DNA from: Trema orientale
Taxonomy: Eukaryota; Streptophyta; Magnoliopsida; Rosales; Cannabaceae
Assembly: GCA_002914845.1 (NCBI GenBank)
Contig: JXTC01000448.1
Span: 1-64,000 of the forward strand
Length of the DNA: 64,000 nucleotides
Direction: 5' to 3'
Of the stretch, positions 1 through 12,128 are shown piece by piece. The notes beneath the pieces were generated by a model, which was not told the origin of the DNA, made no database searches, and saw nothing but the letters and a program-made list of their open reading frames with translations. Made by a program: the position numbers and the translations under genes. How positions within the stretch are numbered: position 1 is the stretch's first letter; every line of letters begins with the position of its first letter.

Positions 1-717
1 CCTCTCTAACAAATCATACTTCTCAAATCTCCCCTTAATCTTCGACATCACCGTTGTTCCTTTTATAGTGACCCTTCCAGGAAATTGTTCCTCAAAAGGT
101 ACAAGGAGCTTTGACTTTTGGTTCTGCATTAGTGGAAAAAATTGATTTTAGACAAAATTTTTACAAATTTAACATATATCAAAAGCATCGAAATTACGTC
201 GAAATATAGTCGAAATTCATCGAAACAGGTCGAAATTCATCGAAACAGGTCGAAACATGATTGAAATTTCGATAGTCCTCATTTCGACAACATTTCGATG
301 GTTATCGAAAAATCCTACAGAAACTCTAAACTAGCCAGGAGGTCGAAATTATCCATCGAAAATCATCGAAAAACATGTCACGTCGAAATATAATCGAAAA
401 GTAGTCGAAACCTGTCAAAAAAAGATTAACCACTATCTACTACAAAAAGGGCATCGAAATGTCATCGAAAAATAGTCGAAATATCATCGAAATTTCGTCC
501 CAGGCAATCGAAAAACCATCGAAATATCATCGAAAGTACGTCGAATTTCAGGCATTTTTCCGTTACGATTTTCAGCCATACTCTTCGAAATATAATCGAA
601 ATTTTAACGAAATATGTCGAAATGTAATCGAAATGATATCGAAAATTACGTCATACAAAAGCCCTGAATTCAAAAACCCTCAAATCATATTTTGCTTACC
701 TTCTTTTCGGGACTCAT
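1..717 (-). CDS. 5' end of an unrecognised minus-strand gene, possibly transposon-encoded (partial)
   Basis: Two in-frame pieces read leftward. Exon 1 (717-700) encodes MSPEKK and ends at a good donor (AAG|GTAAGC). Exon 2 starts after a CAG acceptor at 123 and stays open for 41 codons to the window edge, including the stretch LLVPFEEQFPGRVTIKG. Both junctions are phase 0, so the join keeps frame. The 576-bp intron is packed with TCGAAA motifs. Upstream (about 720-1035, minus sense) is a CT-rich leader-like stretch that could be its 5' UTR. I do not recognise the product. The repeat-laden intron and the setting suggest a DNA-transposon gene, but a host gene is possible. The rest lies outside the window. 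Confidence 0.4.
180..660. repeat. TCGAAA-rich intronic repeat cluster
   Basis: By eye about 26 forward TCGAAA and 3 reverse TTTCGA hexamers occur in 480 bp, spaced irregularly at about 8-30 bp and usually preceded by CA, AG or AA. The spacing is not a fixed-period tandem array. It fills the inferred intron of the minus-strand gene at the left edge. Confidence 0.75.
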
Positions 718-1059
718 TTTTCTCAACAGTGAGAAATAGGCACGACGGGTTTTCGCCTTCCTCGCTTTACGACACGACTGGTTCTTGGCTCTTCAGACGA
801 CGAGCGACGACGGGTCTTCAGACGGCAGCAGTGACGGCGATTGGGCAGAGAGAGAAATGAGAAGAGTTTCGGAGGGAAGTATGACTGACGAAAGTGAGGC
901 ATATTTTCTCTTAGGTATTAGTAAAGGTATTTTCGTCTGCGTACATATTTTTCAAATGTTTTTTAACTTGAACATATGGGCCAAAATAGGGGGTATTATG
1001 ATGCATATTTGGCCTAATTTCTCAAAGTTCATATTTGCCAGGGTTCGAACACACCCATC

Positions 1060-1570
1060 CGAGACATGGGATTCACTGGCGTCGTTCGTAAACGCTCTGA
1101 AGGGCATCGACACGAGGCTCGCAGCCTATGGAGCGTGGGAGCTGCCGTTCGTACTTTGAAGAATCGCTGCCCAGTTCATCCTCATCGCGTTCTCGGGCTT
1201 TGCGGGCGCTAGCTGCCCACGTCGACATTCTCATGGGCGTCATGGGGATTCTGTTTGCGGCGGATTGTGTGAAGCTGCGCTCCGCACTCTCTGCGATTTG
1301 GAGCCTCCACGAGGAGTCAATCCGGCTGACCGAGGGCGGCTTCACCAGTGCGCACGTTGACGTGGACAACCCCACCTTGACTGACCAGCTCCTGACTTGG
1401 TTCCTCAGGGACAAGGCGATGGAGAACCGGGAGCTCAGCAACAAAGGCTGGTTCCTAGGTTTGTATTTGCGCCCGTTTGTCTACCTCATTTGGTGCCATG
1501 TCATTACCTTTGTGGCAAACTATTTCATTTACATGAATAATTGCAAGCGCACTGCACAAGTGGTGAAATG
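1060..1570 (+). pseudogene. Broken copy 1 of an unrecognised multi-span-like gene
   Basis: The first reading frame holds a segment ending WELPFVL at a TGA near 1157. The alignment continues past the stop (QFILIAFSGFAG) and then shifts frame into a long open stretch at about 1210-1569. That stretch includes MGVMGILFAADC, TWFLRDKAMENR and KGWFLGLYLRPFVYL, then ends VANYFIYMNNC...VVK and a stop. The same protein recurs in a second broken copy at 18312-23260, with the shared block WFLRDKAxEN..L..KGWF..LYLRPFxYL...H..T.VANY. At least one stop and one frameshift make it a pseudogene. The hydrophobic runs suggest membrane segments. The family is not recognised. Confidence 0.6.
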
Positions 1571-2650
1571 ACTAGTGAAATGGAGTGGCTGGACTAACAA
1601 AAGGGGTCTTACTTTTTTTGTTTTTTGGTGTCAGATTTAGGTTTAGGTACTAACCACTGAAAACCCCCTTTGTAATCAGACAAGTTCAATTAATGGAGTT
1701 TCATTACTTAATTTATGTCCCTAGCTTCGTCATTCCTTTATCTGATCATTGCAAAACTTGATTTCTTGATAATGCATTTGAAAGCTGCTTTTTAGACCTT
1801 TTGGCTTGTTCTATATGCATTGAGCAAGTTTCTGTATCTATTTTTGTTGCTGTCATTGTCGAAGCAAAATATTTTTTGTGGATCCTGTACAAGAGCTTAT
1901 TCTTAGTTGTGATTTTTTTCAATCTCTTTGTACTAATCTTCTCAGAAAGTTGAAACCTAAGACTAAGCATTATGCATGCTTGCAATCTAGTTTTTGGAAA
2001 TTTGGCTGAAATCAGAGTTACATGACTGCTTATAGTTGGTTCTTGGTAAATATGTACACATATGTCATATATGAAATGCAGGGGGTTAACAAATTTATTT
2101 TAATGGATGAAATTATCACTGGGCCGAAAAGGCCAATCGCTTAAATTTTTTGGATGAGAACTATAGTGTGCCTGTATAGTTGTGAATGTAAAATCCCCAG
2201 CCTAATTTGCTTCCCAATTTCCTTGGATTTGCTTACTCCCTATGCAATATCAACTCAGCAGAGGTATCAAACATAGTGATATTCGTTTGAATTTTGTCTG
2301 CTGTCTTGCTTCTTATTCTTCTGCTGCCATTTGTTTGAGTTGCTTCCACACAAACTCCTGCCCGCAATCACCTTGTGTTATTCGCTTAAGTCCCATTAAG
2401 AAAAACCATGAATCCAGCAACATAACAAAGCAGGATACACAGTTCTCAGCCACGGTAACAATTATGGATACAAAATTGTTCGAAGAAGCAGGGAAATGGG
2501 GTTTACAGACAGCCTAGCTACCAGTTTCTGCATTCAGCAATGACCCTAACTTTTAGCTGAAGTGTAAGAAGCAATGCAAGTAACTGCAGTTCCACCTTTG
2601 ACAAAACCTGTAGATGAACACATGAGAAAGGAGCCTCCTCAATTAACTTG
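1571..2650. other. Intergenic stretch without a recognisable gene
   Basis: AT-rich sequence between the broken unknown gene and the AP2 fragments. Only short unsupported reading frames are visible. It could hold decayed introns or upstream sequence of the AP2 copy. Confidence 0.5.
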
Positions 2651-2660
2651 TGTTCCAGTG

Positions 2661-3950
2661 ATTGTGGAAAGCAAGTGTATCTGGGTACGGATTTAATGTT
2701 TTGTTTTGAGTGACTTTAAGTCTGTCCACTAAGGAATTTTTTGTTATTGATACTCTATTCTTGTTGAATTTTGACATATTTATTTTGGTTGTTGGACTTT
2801 GTATAAGTGGATTTGACACTGCTCATGCTGCAGCTAGGTAAATTTCTCTTATCTGCATTAGGTTAATTTGTTGTCTCATTATGTTAGCTTCATTTCATTG
2901 CAAGTGCTTTGAAAATTTTGATCTTACATGTTCTGTTGACTTGGGTTTGTGGAACTTAGAGCCTATGATCGTGCTGCTATGAGGTTGAGGGGAGTCGACG
3001 CTAATATCAAATTTAATCTCAGGGATTATGAGGGTGATTTGAAACAGGTATAGTACTAGTGTCACCAAAAAAATACCGAGTCCCTGTTGTTCATGAGTTG
3101 TGGGTATAGGACTAAGTATCAATTGTCATTTCTCAGATGAAGAATTGACCGAGGAAGAATTTGTGCACATACTACGCAAACAAGAGTACAGGGTTCTCTA
3201 GGGAAAGCTCAAAATATCGAGGAGTGATGCTGCACAAATGTGGCCAATGGGAAGCTCAAATGGGGCAATTCCTTGGCAAAAAGTGAGGAACTATTTAATG
3301 GAATTTGAATATTTAAATTTAATTTAAGCTTTAGGGGTGAATAATAGAAGTTTTTATGTGTCTGTCGGAGTGAACTGTGATCTGTTGCAAATTGTTTGTT
3401 AATGGGTTGTTTTACTTTTTCCTTGTTTGGAAAAAATCAAAGATATCTCAATAAAGTAGAAACAAATAAAAAAACAAAGAAAAGAAACAGAAAAATTGGG
3501 GACTCTGTTTACATCATGGAGGTTACAATGCTTGCATGCAGGTATATATATATTGGGCTATTCGACAGTGAAGTAGAAGCTGCAAGTTGCTAATGATCAT
3601 GATTGCACTCTACCTGACACTGAATTTATTTCCTTCTTTTAACCTTATTAGGCTTCCAGCCAGCATATCTCCCTTTTGATTTTCTGGAAACCAGGGCGTA
3701 TGACAAAGCAGCTATCAAATGTAATGGAAGGGAATCAGTCACCAATTTTGAGCCAAGAAGGGTAGATGATCTCTGAAGCCCATAATGAAGGTAATATATG
3801 ATAGCTCATTTTTAAGGAGCTTTATAGTCATGCCATTGAATGTAGAATTTGTTAATGATTTGCTCTTTTATGCAGGTGAGAATCAGTCTTGATCTCAATT
3901 TGTGTATATCCACCCCTTCATTTGGAAATGGTCAAAAGGAGAGCACAGCA
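2661..3950 (+). pseudogene. euAP2-type (APETALA2/TOE) transcription factor fragment, introns retained
   Basis: Successive exon-like pieces spell the double AP2 domain of the APETALA2/TOE clade. They are DCGKQVYLG (about 2661), GGFDTAHAAAR (about 2811), [18 protein letters not shown] then [11 protein letters not shown] (2961-3048), and from 3137 the inter-repeat linker and second AP2 repeat ([22 protein letters not shown]). Next come YIYIGLFDSEVEAA (about 3541), [20 protein letters not shown] (about 3691), MISEAHNEG and, after another intron, LDLNLCIS, the EAR-like DLNL repressor motif. Intron borders survive. The exon at 3137 has a 1-base deletion near its start and a 1-base insertion later, so the frame is broken. 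The N-terminal part is missing. The C-terminal tail reappears at about 6830, after a mitochondrial-carrier fragment. Intact family members act as nuclear regulators of flowering. Confidence 0.85.
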
Positions 3951-4048
3951 GAAAGCCATGTACCAGATTGGATTTGTTTGCCAGATTTTAATTTACCAGA
4001 AAGGTTATTCACCAAATTCAGAAGAAGAACTTATTCATTTATGTTTCT

Positions 4049-5250
4049 CAGACCAGAAGAGCAGAAGTTCAGAGCATAGGGCTATTTGGATCATTTAAAA
4101 AAATTGCAAAGACTGAAGGGCTTTTAGGTTTCTACAGGTGAATCCTTGACTCATTATCACTGATTCATTCTTTTAAATTTTGGTTTCAAACTCTTTCTGA
4201 ATATGTTGTTTTTGGATATGTGTTCAGAAGGAATGGAGCCAGTGTTGCAAGAATTGTTCCTTATACAGCGTTGCATTATATGGCTTATGAACAATACCGC
4301 AGATGGATTATAGAAACCTTTCCTAAGGTAGACAGGGGACCTGTGCTTGATCTTGTTGTTCATTTGCTGGTGGAACGGCTGTACTTTTCACTTGACCTCT
4401 TGATTTAGTTCGAACTAAGTTGGCTTATCAGGTAGATAATTAGAACAAGGAAAAATTCTTTTTAGCTCTCTCTTGTTTCTTCCTCTGTGTCCGTTACAAC
4501 AGACTAAAAGCTAATGGATTACTGCAGGTTGTAGATTCATCAAAATTGAGTGTTCAAGGGTTAGCAAATAATGAACAAGTTTATACGGGAATTCTTGATT
4601 GTTTCTCCAAGACTTACAAAGGTGCTGGAATTAGAGGCCTCTACTGCAGTGTGGGTACGCATTCGAACTGTTTCACATCATGAGTGCTGACATTGCGGGT
4701 TTTTATGAAACGCCATGTCCCGGAAGAACACAAGAAAAAACATTATGGTAAAACTTGTATGTGGTTTAGTTGCAGGTTTATTGGGTCCGACCTTTACATA
4801 CCCTCTCGAATTTGTCAGGAGGCAAATGCAGGTAATATACTTCAAGGTCCTTGAAATTACATTGCAGTTTTCTATATCCATAATAGTAATGGATCACATT
4901 CATTTTAATAGGTTCAACAATTCTTGCCATCACACAGAGCAGAGGTGAAAGGAACACTTTCGTTAAAATTTCCCAAAAGCAAGGGTGGAAACAATTGTTT
5001 TCTGGGCTCAGTATCAACTATTTGAAGGTAGTCGAATCCATTCAATCTGATTGTAGCAACATACCTTCTTTTTCTTTGTTGAGGATCAAAATCTTAGATT
5101 TGCTCGATTTAGGTTGAACCATCTGTGGCAATCGGATTTACTGTTTATGATGTTATGAAGTCATACCTGAGAGTTCCATCACGGGATGAAGCTGTGGTCG
5201 AAGTGGTAACCAACAAAAGAAATATTCAGCCCTCATCCCTTCAGTTATAG
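4049..5250 (+). pseudogene. Mitochondrial CoA carrier (CoAc1/CoAc2-like, SLC25 family) fragment
   Basis: Exon pieces in the correct order match plant mitochondrial coenzyme-A carriers. They are [20 protein letters not shown] (4049-4138), [20 protein letters not shown] (from about 4229), VRTKLAYQ (about 4408), SSKLSVQGLANNEQVYTGIL (from 4528), [11 protein letters not shown] and then [20 protein letters not shown] with RRQMQ (about 4713-4831). The last pieces are [17 protein letters not shown] (about 4975) and [20 protein letters not shown] through a normal stop at 5248-5250. The carrier signature Px[DE]xx[RK] is altered to PLEFVR. There is an insertion around 4395 that breaks the second repeat, lost sequence after GLYCSV, and an extra A after HKK near 4735. 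The N-terminal transmembrane part is missing. It lies between two parts of an AP2 pseudogene, in the same orientation. Confidence 0.85.
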
Positions 5251-6829
5251 TAACATTTTTCTTTCCAGTTTTTACTTATAGCTATAATCCAGGAAAGGAG
5301 AAGGGGACAGTTGATTAATTCTACCATTGAGTTGTTCTTAATTCAAATTGTAAATTCCATTCTTTGGGGTTTCAAGCAATAAAATTCGATTCTTTGGAGC
5401 TGTTCATTAGCATATTTGGGAGGTTTCATCCCTGCTCTGATAGACCAGGGCGTTAACTGTCCACCTGAATTCAAGGTCTCCACAAGGGAGGATGTACTTT
5501 TAAGAAGGCAAGATTCTCAATCAATGTACGTACATACAGAAGTTGGAAGGCTAATAAAGTATGTTGCTGTGATATTGTGCTGTACCTATGACTGAATAAT
5601 GAATCATAGCAGCCAGGCCTAGGAGTTAATGATTGAAATTTTGTAGAAATGATAAACATTTGGGTATATCACATTCTCTTTAATGATGGAGTTTTTAAGC
5701 AGGCTGCAGATTAGCACGATCACAGTTACAATCAAATTTTAAATCTTCCGATCTCTTTTTACTCAAAGCAGTGAGCAGACTGAATTTTTTTGGCTCACAT
5801 ATGTAAATAGTGAATTGAATTTCTCAGTTCACTATTTGATACTTACACACCTATATTCACGTTCGAAAAATGTAAAATAAAAAAAAAATGGATCATCGCT
5901 TGATTTCCTCCTATGTTTTCATTTTCCCATGAACGGAAAAAATCTTAACTCTCTATGAACACAATTAGGAACTATATCCTTCCCTCCCTCTTCTCTGTGC
6001 TAAACAATGAAGGAAACTTCGTTATTTTGAACTATATACTCCCTCATCTGTGCTCTATCATACTATGAATGACGGGAATCGGGCATCACCCTCATGTATG
6101 ATTATGAAATAACACTTAGATGACTTCGGATACAGATCACAGAAGCAGAAAGGAAGAATGATTGTGAAGCCAAGGTGTATAAGATGATGCACAACAATGG
6201 AACTTGCCATATTAAATCGTGAATAAGTACAAGAGTAATTTACAACCAATCATACTGATAACTTACACAGCTGAGCTTCAAGCCAAAACTTGTGTTTGCT
6301 CTTTCTTGGTATTAAAGTTTCCGTGGAGCTTGCTCGTGGAAAATTCCATCAACAGAGTTTAAATTAATGTCTTCTGTCTTCACCAGTAATCCCCAACAGG
6401 AGCATTTTCCGTCGTTGAAATCATGGAAGCGCTTGATATCCCTTACTATCAGTTCCCTTCCAACAATTTTGGACACGATTTTTATTGCATTGTGGCAGTC
6501 ACCACAATCGAATGATGTCCCTTACTATCATTTGATTGTGGTTAGAATACTAATCTTTTGTTTTGTTCTGTAAAAGCATCAACCAGTTGGTAGAATCTGA
6601 AAACAAAAAAACTAAGGCTACTACTATAGTAGTTTTGTCTATAACATGGGACTGTTTTTTTAATTCTGTTGTTGAAATTGCCAATACTTCGACCAATGGA
6701 TACTTTTTCACCTTTTCTTCTTCTTAAGGCTATGGGTTGTAGATATGCTTCATATTATATGAATACTTTACAAAGCTTAAATATCTGTTTTTGCCAGAAC
6801 AATGATCAGTATATTGATAGTTATGCGGT
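5251..6829. other. Non-coding stretch between carrier and AP2-tail fragments
   Basis: AT-rich. The first part (about 5251-5400) may be the former carrier 3' UTR. No domain, repeat or RNA gene is recognised in the rest. Confidence 0.4.
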
Positions 6830-6990
6830 AGGAGCCTGATTGATAACTCAATTTGGAATGCTTTGACAGGGCAGGGCAACAGAGAAGAGAATTGTTCTAG
6901 GTTCTTCTCAAGGATTCCCCACATGGCAAATGCAAGGCAGCAAGGCCAGGTCACTGCAACCCCACTGCCACTGTTCTCCACTGCAACACA
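6830..6990 (+). pseudogene. C-terminal fragment of the AP2-type gene
   Basis: One frame reads EKRIVLGSSQGFPTWQMQG and another reads GQVTATPLPLFSTAT. Both resemble the conserved C-terminal tail of euAP2 proteins (SQxFPxWxWQM then GxVTxTPxPLFSTAASSGF). They are in different frames, so a frameshift separates them. With the pieces at 2661-3950, this implies that one AP2 copy is interrupted by about 2.9 kb holding the carrier fragment. Confidence 0.6.
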
Positions 6991-6999
6991 CAAGAAAAT

Positions 7000-7949
7000 G
7001 CTAATTCTATCTTGTATTTGTGCTCAAATGGCATTGCTAACTTGGGGCTTCTCCTTATATATCTGTTCTGTGCTTTTGGAGATAGTGAGTGTTGTCTAAA
7101 TGATGGAGTATCCCTTGTTATACATTTCTTTTTGTTACTTTCTACTCTCTTTTCTAAAAGACTAAAAACATTTCTTTTTGTTACTTTCTACCCTCTTTTC
7201 TAAAAGAAAACTTCTTTTCGTCTGATGCTTTTTCTTAGTGCAGTTGATATACGCCTATATATATATATATATATATTGGAAATATTTATTTATTATTTTT
7301 CACTTGGATGGTCTAGGTCTGACTTTCCTCTGAAATCTGGAAATGATCCATAGAAATACGTGGACATTGAGCCAAAAGTACTTATAGTAAAAGTATGCAA
7401 TTAAATGCATCTTTAAGTTCCTAATTTGTTTGAGCGTGTAATTTATTGGAGAAAAGTTGTACATATTTTTTGTTTGCTGGAAAGAAAAGTGCTAAATATC
7501 ATTTATAGTCAGAAATTATATATAAGTTTTTATCAAAAAAAAAAAATCATATAAAAGTGTGATAATCCGTAGGTCTTATGGTTTTTATAATTTATAATAG
7601 GTCGAATGATTGGTCTCTTGTTTTTTTTTTTGTCTTTTTTCTTTTTTTTTCCCCTTCCTCGGCGAGGGAAAAAAACAAACCTCCATTGGATTAATGGATT
7701 CAAATTAGAGGGGAGAGACAGAATTTGCTTAAAGAACGACACCGTTTTAAAAGAAACATATCCGAAAGTGAAACCGGTATTTATTTTTTATTTTTTTAAA
7801 TTAAAGAAACCGGGTAATGCTAAGCTCATGAAAAAGATAAAAAATTAAAAATTTTAAAAAATAAAAATAAGAAGACTACATAGCCTGTGTGTAACTGAGA
7901 TTTGGAGCTCTACTAGAGTAATACTAAAGCCATTTTGAAAGAGAGGGCA
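7000..7949. other. Region upstream of the MECR gene
   Basis: AT-rich DNA with a (TA)n run at about 7253-7277 and T/A-rich tracts at 7518-7550 and 7620-7665. It should contain the MECR promoter, but no confident TATA box or start site can be placed by eye. Confidence 0.4.
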
Positions 7950-10939
7950 ATGGGGTCTCTGGTACGATCAGCGACTCTGAGAGCTCTCAGAAATGGAGGA
8001 CCGTCCTTCTCCGGTATCGCAATCAGACGGTCCTCACTAAGCGTTGGAGCATTCTCGGCCACCATGTCGCCGCCGTCCAAGGCCGTCGTGTACGAGCAAC
8101 AAGGTCCTCCCGATGTCGTTACGAGGTCCGATTCTTGCTCTCTGTTACTTAAAATTAGGGTTTAGGAGCTTTCTGATTTTGTTCGTATGGAAGAAAATTA
8201 GGGATTAATCATGGTGGTTGATGTTGTTGGAAGAGTGATAGAATTACCGCCTGTGGAAGTGAAAGAGAACGATGTCTGTGTCAGGATGCTTGCTGCGCCT
8301 ATCAACCCCTCTGATATCAATCGTATTGAAGGTTTTGCTTCTAACCACTCTCTCTCTCTCTCTCTCTCTAACTTGATCAGCTGCCTTGAGCTTTGGCAAT
8401 GGAACCTTAATTATTTGATCATGTCAAACCTTTAAGCTTAGAGATGTTCAGAAGCCAACTTAAAGAATCAGAACACTGATCTTTTCAGGAATTTCTATAA
8501 TAGTTTTATTATATATATATAGATGTACTGTGAGCATAGAATGAAATGGGGCTAAAATTTTGTGTACTTAACCATGATAGGGGTGTATCCTGTGAAGCCA
8601 GAAACTCCAGCAATTGGAGGATATGAAGGTGTGGGAGAGGTATACTCCGTTGGTTCTGCAGTTAAGGGTCTCTCACCTGGCGATTTAGTGATTCCGTCTC
8701 CGCCCTCTTTTGGTATATTTTCCTTTCCTTGTTTTCCTCACTCTGTTTGCTGTCAGCGGACTCATGTGAACTTTTTGTAGAGCAGTATTATGTATACTGT
8801 AATAAATCATACTTTTCAGCGATCGCAGATTATCACGCATGGGACTTGCACAATTTTAGATGGTAATTCTAAATAGTTAAAAAACGCGGGAGGGTTATGG
8901 TTACCTGTAGACAAAAAATAGTGTTTCAATTTTAATGGAAGGCTAACCCATGAGCCAAGCTGTCTTCGTCTTCTCTGGTTACTCCTTAGTCCTTTCTCAT
9001 ACATTCTAATAAGGAAAGAGCAAGATGGGCAATAGTAAAGGTCGGTTCTTATTTCCGTTTTGTTTTCCGTTAACAACTCAAAATGTATTGCAGAAAAAGA
9101 TAATAGCACATACATACACCTTCCAGTTTTGACTGTCCAAAGATTTTGTCTCACCAATGCTTAAGGGATGGGGATACTTTCTACTACTATTTCAAAACAT
9201 GTTTCCTTAACAGTCTTTGTCTTAACCAAACAAAAGTACAGACATAAACGTTGGAGTACAAACGTACGTTATGTGATTTGCTTAACCTTTTTAGGCATTA
9301 ATGAATATCTTTCTGCTTAGGGACTTGGCAGACCTACATTGTGAAAGATCAGAGTGTTTGGTACAAGATTAATAAGGATTCACCTATGGAATATGCTGCC
9401 ACCATTACTGTTAATCCTTTGACTGCTCTAAGAATGCTTGAAGACTTCATTAATTTGAACTCGGGTACTTTCTTTTAGTCATTTTGCATGTTTAGAACTT
9501 ACCAGTGACTATACTGGAATTTATTATTTCAACAAATTCTTAAATTGGATTTGACTAGGAGATGCTATTGTTCAAAATGGAGCCACGAGCATTGTGGGGC
9601 AGTGCGTCATTCAGATTGCGAAAGACCGTGGTGTCCATAGTGTCAACATTATTAGAGACAGGCACAATCTCAAACCTTTGGTTCAAATTTCTGCGTTTCT
9701 CTAGTTTTTTACTTTCATGCTTGTTGCACAATTTTTGCACTCATGTGTACTCAAGCAGTGAGTCTTTTCAAGAACTCAACTGTTTCGAGCCAAGGAAAGT
9801 TACTAAAATTCTTAGTTTTATTTATAATTCCCTGCTTCTTACAGGCCTGGTTCAGGTGAAGCAAAAGAAAAACTTAAAAAACTTGGTGCCGATGAAGTTT
9901 TTACCGAGAGCCAATTGGAAGTGAAAAATGTCAAGGGCTTTTTGGTATCTTCTTTAAAGACATTATAGTTTATGTTCTCTGAAATAAGGAGGTTTTTCTT
10001 GACATATGCACTGAACCTTGTTACTTCCTGCGTTCTCAACAGTTATTCACTTATGTTCTCCCATTATCATCGAGTGCTCAACTAATTTTTTCTATTCTGC
10101 ATCTTGCTTACCTATTAGGCTAATATACCTGAACCTGCATTGGGATTTAACTGTGTAGGAGGCAATGCTGCTTCTTTGGTTCTCAAATTTTTGAGGTGTG
10201 GTATGCAATTAAATATTATTGGGGGGCTTCAAGCCGCTTTATTTTCATCTAGAATAAGTATAGAATCCTCTTACAGCTCACACAATTTTTGCTCACAGGC
10301 AGGGAGGAACTATGGTTACGTATGGTGGCATGTCTAAGAAACCAATTACCATATCGACTTCATCTTTCATTTTTAAGGTCTCGCATTCCCCTTATTGCCA
10401 TTAAACACTGATGGTTATCAATTATGAAAGAAGTTGTGAACAAAGACAATCAGACTAATCTAACGGGCTTTCATGGTTTCATCTTAAAAAGCTATTATTA
10501 GGAAGTATAATCTAATTATTCTTTATATCTGTTTTCCCTTTTTCTTTTCCTCTGTGTGCTCGAACGGTCTTCATATAAGATTGTGGTTTTATCTTACTGG
10601 AGTCCATAACAATCTCTCTGTTAACAGGACCTTTCTCTAAGGGGATTCTGGTTACAGAAATGGTTGAGAGAGGATAAGGCAAAAGAATGTAGAAGAATGA
10701 TAGATTACCTCTTGGACCTAGCACGAGAAGGGAAATTGAGATACGAGTATGCCATCTTACGGTTTAACCTTTTTGTTTTTCCGGGTTTTTTTTTTTTTTG
10801 GCAAATAATTTACCAGTTTTAATGTCAAGGTTTTCCCATTTGCAGAATGGAACTGGTTCCATTTGACAGTTTCCGTACCGCACTTGACAAGGCTCTTGGT
10901 AAACAAGGGAGCCAACCGAAACAAGTCATCAGATTCTAA
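7950..10939 (+). CDS. MECR: Mitochondrial 2-enoyl-ACP/CoA reductase (MECR/Etr1 type)
   Basis: Ten exons: 7950-8125, 8234-8331, 8581-8712, 9321-9464, 9559-9661, 9845-9944, 10119-10195, 10299-10377, 10628-10746 and 10846-10939. They total 1122 nt (373 codons plus stop), and all junction phases agree. The ATG at 7950 is the first ATG of the frame and opens an Arg/Ser-rich leader of about 45 residues that looks like a mitochondrial presequence. The mature part is a zinc-free medium-chain dehydrogenase/reductase. It has APINPSDINRIEG followed by VYPVKP (Tyr94 aligns with the catalytic Tyr of Etr1), IGGYEGVGEVYSVGS, the nucleotide-binding region NGATSIVGQCVIQIAK, GFNCVGGNAASLV, TMVTYGGMSKKPITIS and the C-terminal FDSFRTALDKALGKQG. 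The family performs the last NADPH-dependent reduction of mitochondrial type II fatty-acid synthesis. Intron 5 appears to use a GC donor (CAG|GCACAA at 9662). An AATAAA-like signal lies near 11144. It looks intact. Confidence 0.95.
8347..8370. repeat. (CT)n microsatellite in MECR intron 2
   Basis: About eleven CT units just downstream of the exon 2 donor. Confidence 0.8.
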
Positions 10940-11329
10940 ATTAGCCGAGGTGGAGGAACTTTCTGGGGTATGCAGTATGCTCTTTAGAACTCTTGGTCAA
11001 AATGATAATGGCATTGTACTTAAAAGAGTTACGAAATGTTGGATTCAGATCTCCAATAACGGAAAGAATTACTGTATTTATTTGGAACTTAGCCATAGTG
11101 GGAGTGCGAACAATTACGAGACTGGTTTGTCTCACAAGAACTAAAATAAAGCAAACGGGAAAGTAGTTGATGGCAATATTTTTCTTCTTGATAAATGTTG
11201 ATGACAAACGTATCTGCTCAGTGTTGTCAGTTGTTCCAGTGAGAAAGTTGTATACTTTAGCAGTCCCAGGACTTGTAATTCTTTTTAGTAGAGTATTGTA
11301 TTGTCCATAGGCTTGATGTCGATCGGACG

Positions 11330-11715
11330 TGCTCGACCATTCTGTATGTGTACTCCATCTGTTACTGGAAAACTGAAAACCTGATGAGTTTTTCTTCATG
11401 ATCGATTGACGCTGTGAATTCTAACATCTGATTAGACACTGATCCATACTAAGGAAGCAACTTTATGAACGTCGAGAGTCTTGACTCAAGTATGCGGAAT
11501 TTGGAGGCACAATGCAAATCATTCTTTGCAATACAGTTTCGAGTATCAGAACAGAACTTCACTCCTGAAGTACAAAATGTTTTGAAATACATGAACTTCC
11601 GAGAATTATTTATGGACTACTATGAATTGATCCAACGCGAATACCGCAATTGGGTTTCTTCTTCTTCTTCTTCTTCTTCTTCTTCATTTTTTTTTTTTTT
11701 TTCAAATTTAAGGTG
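11330..11715 (+). repeat. Duplicated segment A (copy 1), 3' of MECR
   Basis: About 370 bp here matches 55090-55470 in direct orientation, with shared stretches such as ACTAAGGAAGCAACTTT / ATAAGGAAGCAACTTTT and GGCACAATGCAAA. Its right part (11578-11715, from TTTTGAAATACATGAACTTC) is repeated again at about 12129-12255. It ends in a TTC microsatellite (about 11658-11690). It is not recognised as coding. Confidence 0.7.
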
Positions 11716-12128
11716 TCTGACTTGTAATATTCTCACTTTCAATGAGAAATGCGACCATGGGCTACTTTTAATTTTCTTTTCTTATGCTTAAAATTAATTA
11801 AAAGTTGCATTTTAAACAATATTGGGTGTTGAAGCGAAAGGTCTTAAAAAGTTAAACAACATGTAGGTACATAATATGTAATATGAAAGGTTAAAATATT
11901 GATTTATAATATTAATGCTTATGTCTATCCCTCTAATGTATCTCTCTAATTATCTCCCAATATCAAATATAGGTTTTTGAGGAAAAAAAGAAAAAACTGA
12001 AAGAACTGTTTTCCTTTTCGTACTATACTTTTCTTTCCCTCGTATTCTCTTCCCTCTCTAGGCAAACACAGCCTTAACCCTAAAAGTGAAAGGAGAGAAG
12101 TTGGTGAAGGCGAGCTCGAAAGTCGAAA

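Noticed and set aside
2661..6990. A functional AP2-carrier fusion gene
   Set aside because: Frameshifts in both parts, missing N-terminal regions and a frame break between the tail pieces argue against function.
1060..6990. Definite Helitron
   Set aside because: Captured gene pieces fit, but no TC...CTRR ends with a terminal hairpin could be located by eye.
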